Source: Phycisphaeraceae bacterium (GTDB lineage: Bacteria; Planctomycetota; Phycisphaerae; Phycisphaerales; UBA1924). Taken from it: a stretch of 56,652 bases of DNA. The DNA is taken from assembly GCA_026126305.1 (NCBI GenBank), contig JAHCJI010000016.1:1-56652 (forward strand), given 5' to 3'. Shown here in pieces: positions 43,239-51,653 of the stretch. The translations under genes were made by a program, and so were the position numbers. Position 1 is the first letter of the stretch, and every line of letters starts with the position of its first letter. The notes under the pieces are model-generated. The model saw nothing but the letters and a program-made list of their open reading frames with translations. It made no database searches and was not told the origin of the DNA.

Positions 43239-44528
43239 ATGCCTTACACCTTGCGACCCGACCAGGGCTACGACATCGACGTCGAGTCGACCCGCTACCT
43301 CGAGAGCCACCCCGACACCGGCGACCGCTGGACGCTCAACTTCGGGCCCCAGCACCCGGCCACGCACACCACGCTGCGGCTGGTCCTCGAGCTCGACGGC
43401 GAGCGCGTGGCCCGCTGCACGCCGCACATCGGCTACCTGCACAGCGGCTTCGAGAAGCTGGGCGAGGCGCTCGACTACAACCAGTACGTCACCATCGTCA
43501 GCCGGATGAACTACCTCTCCCCCATCGCCAACGACATCTGCTGGCACCACGCCGTCGAGACGCTCTTTGGCATCGAGATCACCCCGCGGTGCAAGGTCCT
43601 GCGCACCATTCTGGCCGAGCTCGCCCGCATCCAGGACCACCTGCTGTGCATCGGCGCGGCGGCGCTGGACCTGGGGGCCATCACCGGCTTCCTCTACGGC
43701 TTCAACCCGCGCGAGAAGATCTACGACATCATGGACTTCGTCAGCGGCCAGCGGTACCACCCCGACTGGACGCGCGTGGGCGGGGCCATGCAGGACCTGC
43801 CCGACCAGGGCACGTTCCAGCGCATGGTCAAGGCCTTCTGCCACGAGGACTGCCTGCCGGCCATCAAGGACATCGAAACGCTGGTCAACCGCAACCGCAT
43901 CTTCATGGACCGCACCCGCGGCATCGGCGTGCTGACGCGTCAGGAGGCCATCGCCTGGTCCATCTCCGGCCCGCTGGCCCGCTCGGCGGGCGTGGCCAGG
44001 GACCTGCGCAAGGACGCCCCCTACCTCTGCTACGCCGACAACTGGGACGGCCAGGGCGCTCCCGCCGTCCGCTTCCAGGTGCCCGTGTGCCAGGACGGCG
44101 ACGTGTACGCCCGCTTCCTGGTGCGCATCGAGGAGATCAAGCAGAGCGTCCGCATCATCGACCAGCTCATCGACACCATCCCCGCCGGCCCGCTGAACGC
44201 CTTCACCGACTCCAAGATGGTCAAGCCGCCCAAGGGCGAGGTCTACGGCTCCATCGAGGGCCTCATCCAGCACTTCGAGCTGATCATGAGCAACCGCGGC
44301 TGGAAGCCCCCCGTGGCCGAGGCCTACGGCTGCCAGGAGACGGCCAACGGCGAGCTGGGCTACTTCATCGTCAGCGACGGCGGCCCGCGCCCCTGGCGCG
44401 TCCGCACGCGCCCGCCCAGCTTCATCAACTACCAGGTCATGGCCAAGCTCACCGAGGGCCACATGCTGGCCGACATCGTGGGCATCCTGGGCAGCCTCAA
44501 CATCGTGGCGGCGGAGCTGGATCGGTAG
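43239..44528 (+). CDS. nuoD: NADH-quinone oxidoreductase subunit D
   Basis: A 429-residue 49-kDa-type subunit of complex I that forms part of the quinone site at the membrane arm. Landmarks: 'LNFGPQHPATHTTLRLVLEL', 'HIGYLHSGFEKLGEALDYNQ' (quinone-site His), 'NYLSPIANDICWHHAVETLF', 'FVSGQRYHPDWTRVGGAMQD', 'AYGCQETANGELGYFIVSDG' and 'LADIVGILGSLNIVAAELDR' at the end. ATG 43239 has GGAGG four bases before it. No other nuo gene is adjacent, on either strand, so the complex I genes must be dispersed or this is an extra copy. It converges with the FN3-like paralogue B. Confidence 0.95.
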   Translation: MPYTLRPDQGYDIDVESTRYLESHPDTGDRWTLNFGPQHPATHTTLRLVLELDGERVARCTPHIGYLHSGFEKLGEALDYNQYVTIVSRMNYLSPIANDICWHHAVETLFGIEITPRCKVLRTILAELARIQDHLLCIGAAALDLGAITGFLYGFNPREKIYDIMDFVSGQRYHPDWTRVGGAMQDLPDQGTFQRMVKAFCHEDCLPAIKDIETLVNRNRIFMDRTRGIGVLTRQEAIAWSISGPLARSAGVARDLRKDAPYLCYADNWDGQGAPAVRFQVPVCQDGDVYARFLVRIEEIKQSVRIIDQLIDTIPAGPLNAFTDSKMVKPPKGEVYGSIEGLIQHFELIMSNRGWKPPVAEAYGCQETANGELGYFIVSDGGPRPWRVRTRPPSFINYQVMAKLTEGHMLADIVGILGSLNIVAAELDR

Positions 44529-44530
44529 GA

Positions 44531-44620
44531 AGGCATCGGGCGCTGGGCACCGGGCATCGGGCACCGGGCATCGGGCACCGGGCACTGGGCACCGAGCACT
44601 GGGTGCATGGGCATTGGGCA
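44531..44620 (+). repeat. Heptamer (GGGCAYC) minisatellite
   Basis: About eleven degenerate copies of GGGCACC/GGGCATC/GGGCACT in tandem right after the nuoD stop. The same family in reverse complement occurs at about 1846-1931. Confidence 0.8.
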
Positions 44621-44650
44621 GGGGCAAGCAAAGACTCGCCCCCCAAAGAG

Positions 44651-44678
44651 AAACGGGCCGCGCGGGCGGCCCGGTTTG
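44651..44678. terminator. GC hairpin with flanking A/T, probable bidirectional terminator
   Basis: AAACGGGCCGC and GCGGCCCGGTTTGT pair across a short GCG-G loop with a small bulge, bordered by A-rich bases on the left and TTTGT on the right. The site lies between convergent nuoD and the 44759-45454 gene. Confidence 0.5.
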
Positions 44679-44690
44679 TATGGCGATGGT

Positions 44691-44757
44691 CGGATCCCGA
44701 TTGCCGGATCCCGATTGCCGGATGCCGATTGCCGAGGCCCGATTGGCCGGATCCCGG
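44691..44757 (+). repeat. 14-bp tandem repeat array
   Basis: Units CGGATCCCGATTGC (44691-44704, 44705-44718), CGGATGCCGATTGC, CGAGGCCCGATTGGC and CGGATCCC follow in tandem. The array ends at the stop codon of the next minus-strand gene. Confidence 0.75.
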
Positions 44758-44758
44758 C

Positions 44759-45454
44759 TCAGGCCACCTGGCCCTCGACCACCGGCCCCTGCGAGATGAT
44801 GACGGCCTGCCCGCCGCCCTGCTGGTTGCTGGCGCCGTAGCGGACGGTGAAGGTCGCCCCGATCCCGCTCTTGGTCGCCGTCTGGGCCGTCACCAGGTAC
44901 GAGATCTGCGAGCTGCTGCTGGGGAACGTCGTGTCGACGAACTCGCGCCCCTTGGCCAGCTTGAGGAACTCAAAGGGCCCCTGCGGCGTGTTCTGGCGCT
45001 GCACCAGGTACGTCACGCCCTTGGCCTTGGGCGGGTTGACGCACTTGAAGGTAAAGCGCAGGTCGCCGTTGGGCTTGAGGAACACCTTGAAGCCGTCGGG
45101 CGTGCCCGGGGGCGGCGCGGGCGAGCGCGGCGAGGGCTCGGGGATCTGCGCGGCCGCGTAGACCGTCGCCGGGTTGGGCGCGGTGCGGGCAAAGCCGCGG
45201 ATGCGGGCCACCTGGTCGCTGGCCGAGAGCCGCGCCGTCTTGAAGGAATCGCGGAAGATCTCCCCCTTGGCGTCCGCGTCGGCCACGGCCGCGAGGTACT
45301 CGGCCAGGGCGTCCTCGGCCGCGGAGACTTCGGCGCTGAGCGTGCCGATCTGGGCGGGATCGACGCCGATGCTCGTGCCCGCGGCCGACCAGATGGGCAC
45401 GCGGGTCTTGATCCAGGCGATGGCCTGGGCGTACTTGGTTGGCACCGTGGTCAT
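44759..45454 (-). CDS. Conserved protein with helical N-terminus and FN3-like C-terminus, paralogue B
   Basis: A 231-residue relative of the protein at 15659-16387. The N-terminal helices read 'AIAWIKTRVPIWSAAGTSIG' and 'VDPAQIGTLSAEVSAAEDAL', matching AWARARVNQWAGG and LTPEQIGEADTKV in paralogue A. 'ASDQVARIRGFARTAPNPAT' then leads to a Pro-rich linker and a beta-sandwich ('VTYLVQRQNTPQGPFEFLKL', 'SQISYLVTAQTATKSGIGAT'). The '...PVQRRAITLDGFNGPW' / 'LVQRQNTPQGPFEF' correspondence shows both FN3-like parts are also homologous. ATG 45454 has GGGAGAT upstream. Function is unknown. Confidence 0.75.
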   Translation of the reverse strand: MTTVPTKYAQAIAWIKTRVPIWSAAGTSIGVDPAQIGTLSAEVSAAEDALAEYLAAVADADAKGEIFRDSFKTARLSASDQVARIRGFARTAPNPATVYAAAQIPEPSPRSPAPPPGTPDGFKVFLKPNGDLRFTFKCVNPPKAKGVTYLVQRQNTPQGPFEFLKLAKGREFVDTTFPSSSSQISYLVTAQTATKSGIGATFTVRYGASNQQGGGQAVIISQGPVVEGQVA

Positions 45455-45755
45455 CGGAAATCTCCCAGGAAAGCGTGCGAACGGGTGATGCGGCCAAGGG
45501 CGCCGCCCGGTTGTCGAATCGCGATGCCCATCGTGGCATCTCCTTCAGGCCTCTGGCCCTTTGGTCCGGGCCCCCATGGCCAAGACCGGGTACACCATCG
45601 ATCGCCCGCGGGCCCGACTGAACCGAAAATCCGGCACAACCCGAAAAATCCTCGCCAAGCGCACAAACCGCGCGTCCTCAGAGCCCAGAACCCGCTCCGG
45701 GGCCGCCCGGGGGCCGCTGCGGGGCCGCGCCAGCGGCGTCAGCGGCGTCGGGCCC
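45455..45755. other. Intergenic, no supported gene
   Basis: About 300 GC-rich bases between paralogue B and the 21-bp array. A plus-strand frame from 45561 runs on into the array, but its codon pattern is not convincing. Confidence 0.4.
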
Positions 45756-46011
45756 CCCATCCCTGCCCTCGCGCCGCCCATCCCAGCACTCGCGCCGCCC
45801 ATCCCAGCACTCGCGCCACCCATTCCTGCCCTCGCGCCGCCCATCCCAGCACTCGCGCCGCCCATCCCAGCCCTCGCGCCACCCATTTCTGCCCTCGCGC
45901 CACCCATCCCAGCCCTCGCGCCGCCCATTCCTGCCCTCGCGCCGCCCATTTCTGCCCTCGCGCCGCCCATCCCGGATCTGCAATGGGCGGCGCGAGTGCT
46001 GGGATGGGCGG
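45756..46011 (+). repeat. 21-bp minisatellite with one inverted unit
   Basis: Eleven unit starts at exact 21-base steps (45756, 45777 ... 45966) of CCCATCCCAGCACTCGCGCCG with variants TCCCAGC, TTCCTGC and TTTCTGC. After a 12-base spacer, one full unit is present in reverse complement (45983-46011). Period 21 keeps frames open on both strands (heptapeptides PPIPALA or MGGARAG). Confidence 0.9.
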
Positions 46012-46174
46012 GGTGGGAGCGGAGATCGAGGATTTGGGAGCGTAACAGTGTCCACGAAGCGGGAGGCCGCCTGCTGTTTGGTCCGGATTCGCCCCAGAGC
46101 CAACGCCCAGACGCGGCATGGGGGCAACGACCAAAGCCGATGCCACCAAGACCCGCGGGAAGGACCGAGCCGGG
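46012..46174. other. Intergenic between minisatellite and TOPRIM gene
   Basis: Short gap downstream of the TOPRIM gene's stop. No terminator hairpin or gene is evident. Confidence 0.3.
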
Positions 46175-46852
46175 TTATCCGCCGGTTGCGGCTTCGGGCT
46201 CGAGGGCGTCCTTATAAAGCAGCTTGAACCATTCGACGAAGGCCAGGGCGGCCGGGCTGTCGTCCTTGAAGAACTCGGCTTGGATGGCCGTGCCAAAGGG
46301 GCGGCCCGGGTCCCTTTGCCACGCGAGCCAGCAATGCAACTCGGCCTTCTTGTGATCGGCTTCGGAGAACCGGGCACCGAGTTCTCGAGCGTCGGATGTT
46401 GCCCTCTGGGCGTGCGCGAACAAATGATCGTCGGGGGGAATGAGCGTTCGCAACAGATCCTCGATAGCGCCACGGCTCGCGGTATTGTCGGGCATGAGCC
46501 AGACGCCCACGCGGTACACGCCATCGGGAGATCCCGCGATCAGGCCACCGGGCGGAGGATGCTCTGGGAGTTGGATCGGGAGGTTTCGAAGATTGTTGCG
46601 AACGGCGTCCCAGCGATTGGCGAGGGAGGTATCGGCATCGATGACGTATCCAACAGGTCTGCGGGTCGGTGCCTTGGCAGACGTTGCCATGACTTCCAGC
46701 ACGCCCCGGTCGTTCTTGCCTTCCTTGAGGATGACCGGGCCTTTTCGCTCGTCCAGGCTGATCCCATGGCGTGCGAGTAGGCTGAGGATGGTGTGTCGAT
46801 CATCCAAGCCCTCCACCCAGAGCGTCGGCTTCTCGAGCGAGCCAACGCTCAT
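46175..46852 (-). CDS. DUF3226-like TOPRIM protein, partner of the AAA ATPase
   Basis: A 225-residue protein. TOPRIM-type acidic residues are in 'TLWVEGLDDRHTILSLLARH' (Glu14, Asp17-18) and 'RPVGYVIDADTSLANRWDAV' (Asp-x-Asp, about 73-75). 'VYRVGVWLMPDNTASRGAIE' then DLL matches the DUF3226 pattern (G-I-W-x-M-P-D-N ... G-x-x-E-D). In OLD proteins such a TOPRIM domain is the nuclease half; here it is a separate gene whose ATG overlaps the stop of the upstream ATPase (ATGA), so the two act together. Nuclease activity is inferred. The last ~30 residues are less typical. Confidence 0.75.
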   Translation of the reverse strand: MSVGSLEKPTLWVEGLDDRHTILSLLARHGISLDERKGPVILKEGKNDRGVLEVMATSAKAPTRRPVGYVIDADTSLANRWDAVRNNLRNLPIQLPEHPPPGGLIAGSPDGVYRVGVWLMPDNTASRGAIEDLLRTLIPPDDHLFAHAQRATSDARELGARFSEADHKKAELHCWLAWQRDPGRPFGTAIQAEFFKDDSPAALAFVEWFKLLYKDALEPEAATGG

Positions 46853-47961
46853 CGGATCTCGATGTCCTGCTCGAAAGCGAGGGCGACCTCGTGGCCGGCG
46901 AACGCGACGTTGTGTCCCAGATCACGTTCGATCTTGTGGGCGGCGATGGCGTGCTGGAGGTCTGTCCGCTGCTCGGCCAGCAATCCAAGCCCGCGCACGC
47001 AATCGGCGCTGTGCGTGGTGGCGAAGACCTGGATGTTGTTCTTCTCGGCGGTCTGGACGACCAGTTCCCACATCTTGGCCATGACCGAGTAATGGAAGCC
47101 CGTGTCGATCTCGTCGATGATCAGGTAGCCATCGCGGGCCTGGTTCAGCGAGATCGCCAACGCGAGCAGCCGACGCATGCCGTCGCCCATGCTGCCCAGC
47201 GGGATGCGTCTAGGTTCGCCCTTGAGGCCAATCACGACGCCGGCACGGATCGGGAAGTAGGACCGGCGCGGCTCCATCGCGCCGAGGAACCGGATGTCTT
47301 CCAAGTTCGGCTCGAGGATGCGCATCGCTTCGTTGACGAACTCCTCCTGCTTCTCGACGGTGATCTGGTTCCACATGGTGCCCAGGTTCTGGGGCATCAA
47401 GGACTCTGGCGTGATGAACACGATGGGTGGACCTTCGCGCCTGCCCTCGAAGAATTGACGGGGGAAGCCACGCCTGGAATCGATGAGGATGGCACCGTCC
47501 TCGGAAAGTAATAAGTTGCGTTGACGGTCCCTGCGACCGTTCGACCAATCCCCTTCAATCCGCATGACGAACATGGGCCCGCTCTGCGGTTCGATATCGA
47601 ACAGCACTTCGGGATCCTTTACGCTCTCGATGGGAAGAATCTCGATTATGACGGGTGCCAGCCCGTTCCCGCCGGTCAGCGTGATCTTGGATTCGGTCGC
47701 GATCTGATGGCCGCAGAAGAAGTGCGAGAAGTCGATGTTGAACATCGGACCCTCATGGTCACCCATGGCAACCTCACCTCGTCGCTCGGCGATGGCCATG
47801 AGAACCTGGGGGTTGCCGCCCGCCGCAAGAATGTGGACGCTCTCTAGCAGCGCCGTCTTGCCCACGTTGTTCTTGCCCGTCAGTAGGTTAACCCGCGCCA
47901 GGTTGTCCAGGCGGAAGCGGTCGAAGCCGCGGTAGTTGGTGATGTCGATGCTGTTGAGCAT
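46849..47961 (-). CDS. AAA ATPase, OLD/RecF-like (AAA_15/AAA_21 type)
   Basis: A 370-residue ABC-type ATPase related to the N-terminal half of OLD nucleases. Motifs: 'ITNYRGFDRFRLDNLARVNL' start, Walker A 'TGKNNVGKTALLE' (residues 28-40), signature-like 'GSMGDGMRRLLALAISL' (about 288), Walker B 'GYLIIDEIDTGFHYSV' and the downstream His in 'VFATTHSADCVRGL'. There is no TOPRIM domain in this chain; it is supplied by the overlapping next gene. Such ATPase/TOPRIM pairs recall split OLD systems and PARIS-like defence modules. I chose ATG 47961 because the frame's upstream part lies in intergenic sequence. It is divergent from the DUF4112 gene. Confidence 0.85.
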   Translation of the reverse strand: MLNSIDITNYRGFDRFRLDNLARVNLLTGKNNVGKTALLESVHILAAGGNPQVLMAIAERRGEVAMGDHEGPMFNIDFSHFFCGHQIATESKITLTGGNGLAPVIIEILPIESVKDPEVLFDIEPQSGPMFVMRIEGDWSNGRRDRQRNLLLSEDGAILIDSRRGFPRQFFEGRREGPPIVFITPESLMPQNLGTMWNQITVEKQEEFVNEAMRILEPNLEDIRFLGAMEPRRSYFPIRAGVVIGLKGEPRRIPLGSMGDGMRRLLALAISLNQARDGYLIIDEIDTGFHYSVMAKMWELVVQTAEKNNIQVFATTHSADCVRGLGLLAEQRTDLQHAIAAHKIERDLGHNVAFAGHEVALAFEQDIEIR

Positions 47962-48113
47962 GGCGTCACATTCTTCGCGTGGCCGGACGGTCACCCAGCC
48001 AGCCGGGCCCATTCTAGCGGGGAGCACGCTATTGGACACAGGGGAGCCACGCTCCATCAACCCCCCCGCGTCCGTGCCCCCCACCGCCGCGCTGGGTTCC
48101 GTACCCTCGCCCG

Positions 48114-48509
48114 ATGGCCAGAGCACCGATCGACCCCCACCGTGCCGCACGCGCTCTGGAGCGCGTGCGCGCGCTCAGCCATTGGATGGACACGCGATAT
48201 CGCATCCCCGGCACGGGCTTTCGCTTCGGGCTGGACCCCATCATCGGCCTGCTGCCCATCGCCGGCGATACCGCTTCGATGCTCGTGGGCGTCGTGCCCA
48301 TCGTGCTGGCCAAGCGGGCGGGCGTGCGGCGGCGGGTGCTGCTGCGGATGGCCGCCAACCTGGGGCTGGACTGGCTCCTTGGCCTGGTGCCGCTGATCGG
48401 CGTCGTGCCCGACGCATGGTACAAGGCCAACGTGCGCAACCTGCGTCTGATGGAACGCGAACTGGGAAGTGGGCGGCGGCCCGCCGGGCATACGGTTGGC
48501 GATGCCTGA
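48114..48509 (+). CDS. DUF4112 membrane protein
   Basis: 131 residues. 'LSHWMDTRYRIPGTGFRFGL' followed by DPIIGLLPIAGD is the DUF4112 signature, then two hydrophobic segments ('SMLVGVVPIVLAKRAG' and 'LGLDWLLGLVPLIGVVPDAW') typical of this small integral membrane family of unknown function. ATG 48114 sits at the start of the motif region. Its last 8 bases overlap tpiA, so they are probably co-translated; the pairing with tpiA looks incidental. Confidence 0.85.
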   Translation: MARAPIDPHRAARALERVRALSHWMDTRYRIPGTGFRFGLDPIIGLLPIAGDTASMLVGVVPIVLAKRAGVRRRVLLRMAANLGLDWLLGLVPLIGVVPDAWYKANVRNLRLMERELGSGRRPAGHTVGDA

Positions 48510-49317
48510 GCGAACCCCCTTCATCGGCGGCAACTGGAAGATGAACACCACGGCCCGCGAGGCGGTAGAACTGGCCGCGGGCGTGGCGCAGGGCGTCAAG
48601 GCCGATGGCCCCCATGACCCGCAGGTGGCCATCTTCCCGCCCTTTGTCTGGCTGGGCATGGTCGACGACGCGATCCGGGGCTCCCAACTGCGGCTGGGGG
48701 CCCAGGACTGCTCGCCCCACGCTAATGGCGCGCACACCGGCGATGTTTCGCTGGCGATGCTCGAGGAAGTGGGCGTGTCGTGCGTGCTGGTGGGCCACAG
48801 CGAGCGCCGGCACGGTCTGGCAGAGCCACCCGAACGCATCGCCGCCAAGCTGCACGCCGTGCTCGGGGCGGGGCTCACCGGCGTGCTGTGCATCGGCGAG
48901 ACCCTCCAAGAGCGCGAGGCGGGCCAGACCGACGCCGTCAACGAATCGCAGCTGCGGTCGGCCTTGCGGGGCTTGAGCATCGTCGGGCCCGATCGCCTGG
49001 TCATCGCCTACGAGCCGGTCTGGGCCATCGGCACCGGCAGGACCGCCAGCGCGGGTGATGCCCAAGCCGCCCACCGGCACATCCGGGGCGTGCTGGGCAC
49101 CTTGCTCGGTTCCACCACGGCGGGAAGCATCCGCGTGATCTACGGCGGATCGATGAAGCCCGACAACGCGGCCGAGCTGATGGCACAGCCGGACATCGAC
49201 GGCGGGCTCATCGGGGGGGCCTCGTTGAAGGCCGACCAGTTCCTGGCAATCGTCGACGCGGCACGGAGGGAGGGAAAAGCCCAGCCCGCGGCTGGAACGC
49301 ACCGGGGTCATCGATGA
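48502..49317 (+). CDS. tpiA: Triosephosphate isomerase
   Basis: A 271-residue TIM-barrel enzyme interconverting dihydroxyacetone phosphate and glyceraldehyde 3-phosphate. Catalytic residues are clear: Lys13 in 'FIGGNWKMNTTA', His (about 99) in 'SCVLVGHSERRHGLA' and Glu (about 171) in 'VIAYEPVWAIGTGRTASAGD'. The phosphate loop is 'IRVIYGGSMKPDNAAEL' and 'DGGLIGGASLKADQF'. It is slightly longer than the usual ~250 because of an extended C-terminus. ATG 48502 overlaps the DUF4112 stop. It is isolated from other glycolysis genes. Confidence 0.96.
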   Translation: MPERTPFIGGNWKMNTTAREAVELAAGVAQGVKADGPHDPQVAIFPPFVWLGMVDDAIRGSQLRLGAQDCSPHANGAHTGDVSLAMLEEVGVSCVLVGHSERRHGLAEPPERIAAKLHAVLGAGLTGVLCIGETLQEREAGQTDAVNESQLRSALRGLSIVGPDRLVIAYEPVWAIGTGRTASAGDAQAAHRHIRGVLGTLLGSTTAGSIRVIYGGSMKPDNAAELMAQPDIDGGLIGGASLKADQFLAIVDAARREGKAQPAAGTHRGHR

Positions 49318-49379
49318 ACCATCGCACCGATCCGCAAAGCAGTGCGTACAACATGTGTGCATGTAAAGAGTGAGACGCG

Positions 49380-51653
49380 ATGCACCGCACGGATGCCAAC
49401 AACATGAGCCCCCGACGAGCCGCCCTGAGCGCCCCGCTGACCCTTGGCCTGGCGCGGGCCATCGCTCGCCGCTGGCTTCTGGTCCGGGCCCTGCACGGGT
49501 GCACGCTCGGGCTTGCCCTGGGCAGCATGGCCGCCTTGCTCCTGGTGATCGTGTCCCGGGCATTGGGACCTTCTGAGTGGGCCACCTGGGCCGTGGCATC
49601 ACTCGCGTTGCTGGGCGGTGCAACGGGCCTGGCCTTGGCGCTCTTGCGACGCCCATCGCTCGTGTCCGCCGCGGCAGCCGCCGACGCGCACGCGGGCCAG
49701 AAGGACACGCTGACCAGCGGGCTGCTGCTCTCCCTGCCGGGCCGCGAGCACGAAGACGTGGGGTTTACCGGCCTGACGATCGCCCGTGCAGAGGGCGTGG
49801 CCGGTTCGGTCAGCGCGTCGGCTGTCGCCCCGATCCGCATCCGCGCCGTGTGGGTCGCATGGCTTCCCGCCCTTGGGCTTGCTCTGGCCATGGCATCCAT
49901 CATGCCACCCTGGGGCCCGGCCAGGGTGGTTGCCAGAACCCAGGTCGCTGCGGCCGACCCAAGGGCCATCGAGCGTGCCCAGCAGAGCATTGACGAACTC
50001 GCCCGGGCCATCGAGGCCCAGCGAGCGGCCATGGAACAGGGCCCGCAGACAGACCCGCAAATCAGTGAGCGCCTCGAACGGCAGTTAGACCGGCTGCGTG
50101 AGATCGAAGAGGAGCTGAGCGCCGGCCTCTCCGACCCGCAACGTGCCGCCAGCGATGCGGCCGCCGCCGCGACACGCGCCGCCGAGGCCCTCGAAGAGCA
50201 GGCCCAACGCCAGTTGCTGGCCGACGATGCCCTGCGTGAGGCGCTCGCCAACATGGAGCGCCAGGCCGCGGCCGACGGCGATGCTTTGCAAGGCGAAGAG
50301 CTTTCCGACCTGGCCGAACGCCTTGCCGAAGCATTGCAACGGGGCGACTTGGACCGCGCCGCACGCGAGGCACAGAGCCTCATGGATCGCGCCCGGGATC
50401 CCACCGTGGAAGAGGCCGAACGCCGCGAAGCCGCCGAACGCTTGCGCGACTTGGCCGAGCAACTCGAAGGCGCTGCCCGGCAGCAGGATGAGCCCGCCGG
50501 TGCGACGACGGATCAGGAGACCGAGGGCGGACCGACCCCGCCATCGGGCACACCCGAGCAGGCCCCCTCGCCCGCCGAGCAACCGATCGCTGATCCTGAA
50601 TCCTCAGAGCCCGCCGGTCCTGGCCCCGAAGGTGAATCATCGGCGAGCGAACCGCGTGCCGCCGAGGACCCCCAGGAAGCCGCGCGCCGCGAGGCTCGGC
50701 GGCAGCAACGCGAACTGGGCGAGGCCATGCGCGAAGCCGCCGACGAGGTTGAACGCGGTCCCACCCAGGAACAACAGCCCGCCGAGGCCGATGGTCGGAG
50801 CGAACAAGAAGAGGGTACCAAGGAGCAACAAACCTCCGAACCGGGTCGGGAACCAGGACAGGAACCAGGACAGGAACCGGGTCAGGAACAGGGTCGGGAT
50901 CCGGGCCAACCCGTTCGCGACCCTACCCAAACTCCGACACAAGATCCCGGCACTCCAGACCCCGACAAGCCCTCGGCTCAGCAACAAGCCCAAGACCCCG
51001 AGAGTGGCGATGAAACCCCCGGCGTGCGAGAGCAAGGAACAGAGCAAGGGCAGGATGGACAGGAACCCTCTGCGACGGAGCAACCCAGGCAGAGGCTCGC
51101 CGATAGGCTGCGGCAATTAGCCGATCGACCCGGACAAGCTCAGGAACAGCGCGATCGGGCCGAGGAGTTGCGTGAGCGAGCCCGCGAGGCCTTCGAGCAA
51201 ATGTCGCCCCAGGAACAACGCGAGTTGCTCGAGCGACTCCGTGAACAAGGTGGTCCGCCGGAAGGACAAATGGAAAGGCAACCGGCTGGGCAAGAGGAGC
51301 GTCCGCTTCAGTCCACACCACAAGCAGGCGAACCAGGCGAAGCCGGAGAAGGCCCGCCCGCACCGGGCACCCCACCCCGCTCGGTCGATCCCTGGGAGCA
51401 GGAACTCATGGACCTGGCCAGGCGAGAACAACCCACCCCAGACGAGTTGATGCGAACGGTGGCGGAATGGTTTGGTCCGGGCCGCGCCGGGCAGGAACAG
51501 GGCCCCAGCCCGGCCGAAGAGGCCCGTCGGGCCGCGCGAGGCGCTCAAGAGGCCATCGAGCGTGAGCGCGTGCCGGCGCGTCGAAGCGAACTCATCCGCC
51601 GCGTCTTCGAACGATACGCCGATCGCCTGGGGAACGAAGGCGGTTCGGGCTGA
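49380..51653 (+). CDS. DUF4175-like membrane protein with long coiled-coil/Gln-Glu-Pro region
   Basis: A 757-residue protein. Two to three hydrophobic segments occur early ('LGLALGSMAALLLVIVSRAL', 'WAVASLALLGGATGLALALL', 'AWLPALGLALAMASIM'). Residues ~195-365 are Ala/Glu/Arg coiled coil, ~370-570 are low-complexity (repeats of EPGQ, many Gln/Glu/Pro) and ~570-757 are again helical. This layout matches the DUF4175-like proteins that planctomycetes encode beside vWA proteins. Its TGA overlaps the next ATG (TGATG), so the pair is coupled. It is probably an envelope scaffold or regulator. ATG 49380 is used, but 49404 is possible; no strong SD was seen. Confidence 0.75.
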   Translation: MHRTDANNMSPRRAALSAPLTLGLARAIARRWLLVRALHGCTLGLALGSMAALLLVIVSRALGPSEWATWAVASLALLGGATGLALALLRRPSLVSAAAAADAHAGQKDTLTSGLLLSLPGREHEDVGFTGLTIARAEGVAGSVSASAVAPIRIRAVWVAWLPALGLALAMASIMPPWGPARVVARTQVAAADPRAIERAQQSIDELARAIEAQRAAMEQGPQTDPQISERLERQLDRLREIEEELSAGLSDPQRAASDAAAAATRAAEALEEQAQRQLLADDALREALANMERQAAADGDALQGEELSDLAERLAEALQRGDLDRAAREAQSLMDRARDPTVEEAERREAAERLRDLAEQLEGAARQQDEPAGATTDQETEGGPTPPSGTPEQAPSPAEQPIADPESSEPAGPGPEGESSASEPRAAEDPQEAARREARRQQRELGEAMREAADEVERGPTQEQQPAEADGRSEQEEGTKEQQTSEPGREPGQEPGQEPGQEQGRDPGQPVRDPTQTPTQDPGTPDPDKPSAQQQAQDPESGDETPGVREQGTEQGQDGQEPSATEQPRQRLADRLRQLADRPGQAQEQRDRAEELRERAREAFEQMSPQEQRELLERLREQGGPPEGQMERQPAGQEERPLQSTPQAGEPGEAGEGPPAPGTPPRSVDPWEQELMDLARREQPTPDELMRTVAEWFGPGRAGQEQGPSPAEEARRAARGAQEAIERERVPARRSELIRRVFERYADRLGNEGGSG

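Noticed and set aside
45756..46011. CRISPR array
   Set aside because: Units are contiguous with no spacers, and no cas genes are present.
42821..46045. 1074-residue plus-strand frame across nuoD and paralogue B
   Set aside because: Runs in the wrong frame through nuoD and then opposite paralogue B; open only because of GC content.
45561..46217. Protein with (PPIPALA)n repeats
   Set aside because: The 21-bp array keeps any frame open; no ribosome site or conserved flank. Kept as a minisatellite only.
49208..50404. 398-residue minus-strand Ser/Ala/Arg-rich frame
   Set aside because: Antisense to tpiA and the DUF4175-like gene; composition is typical of shadows.
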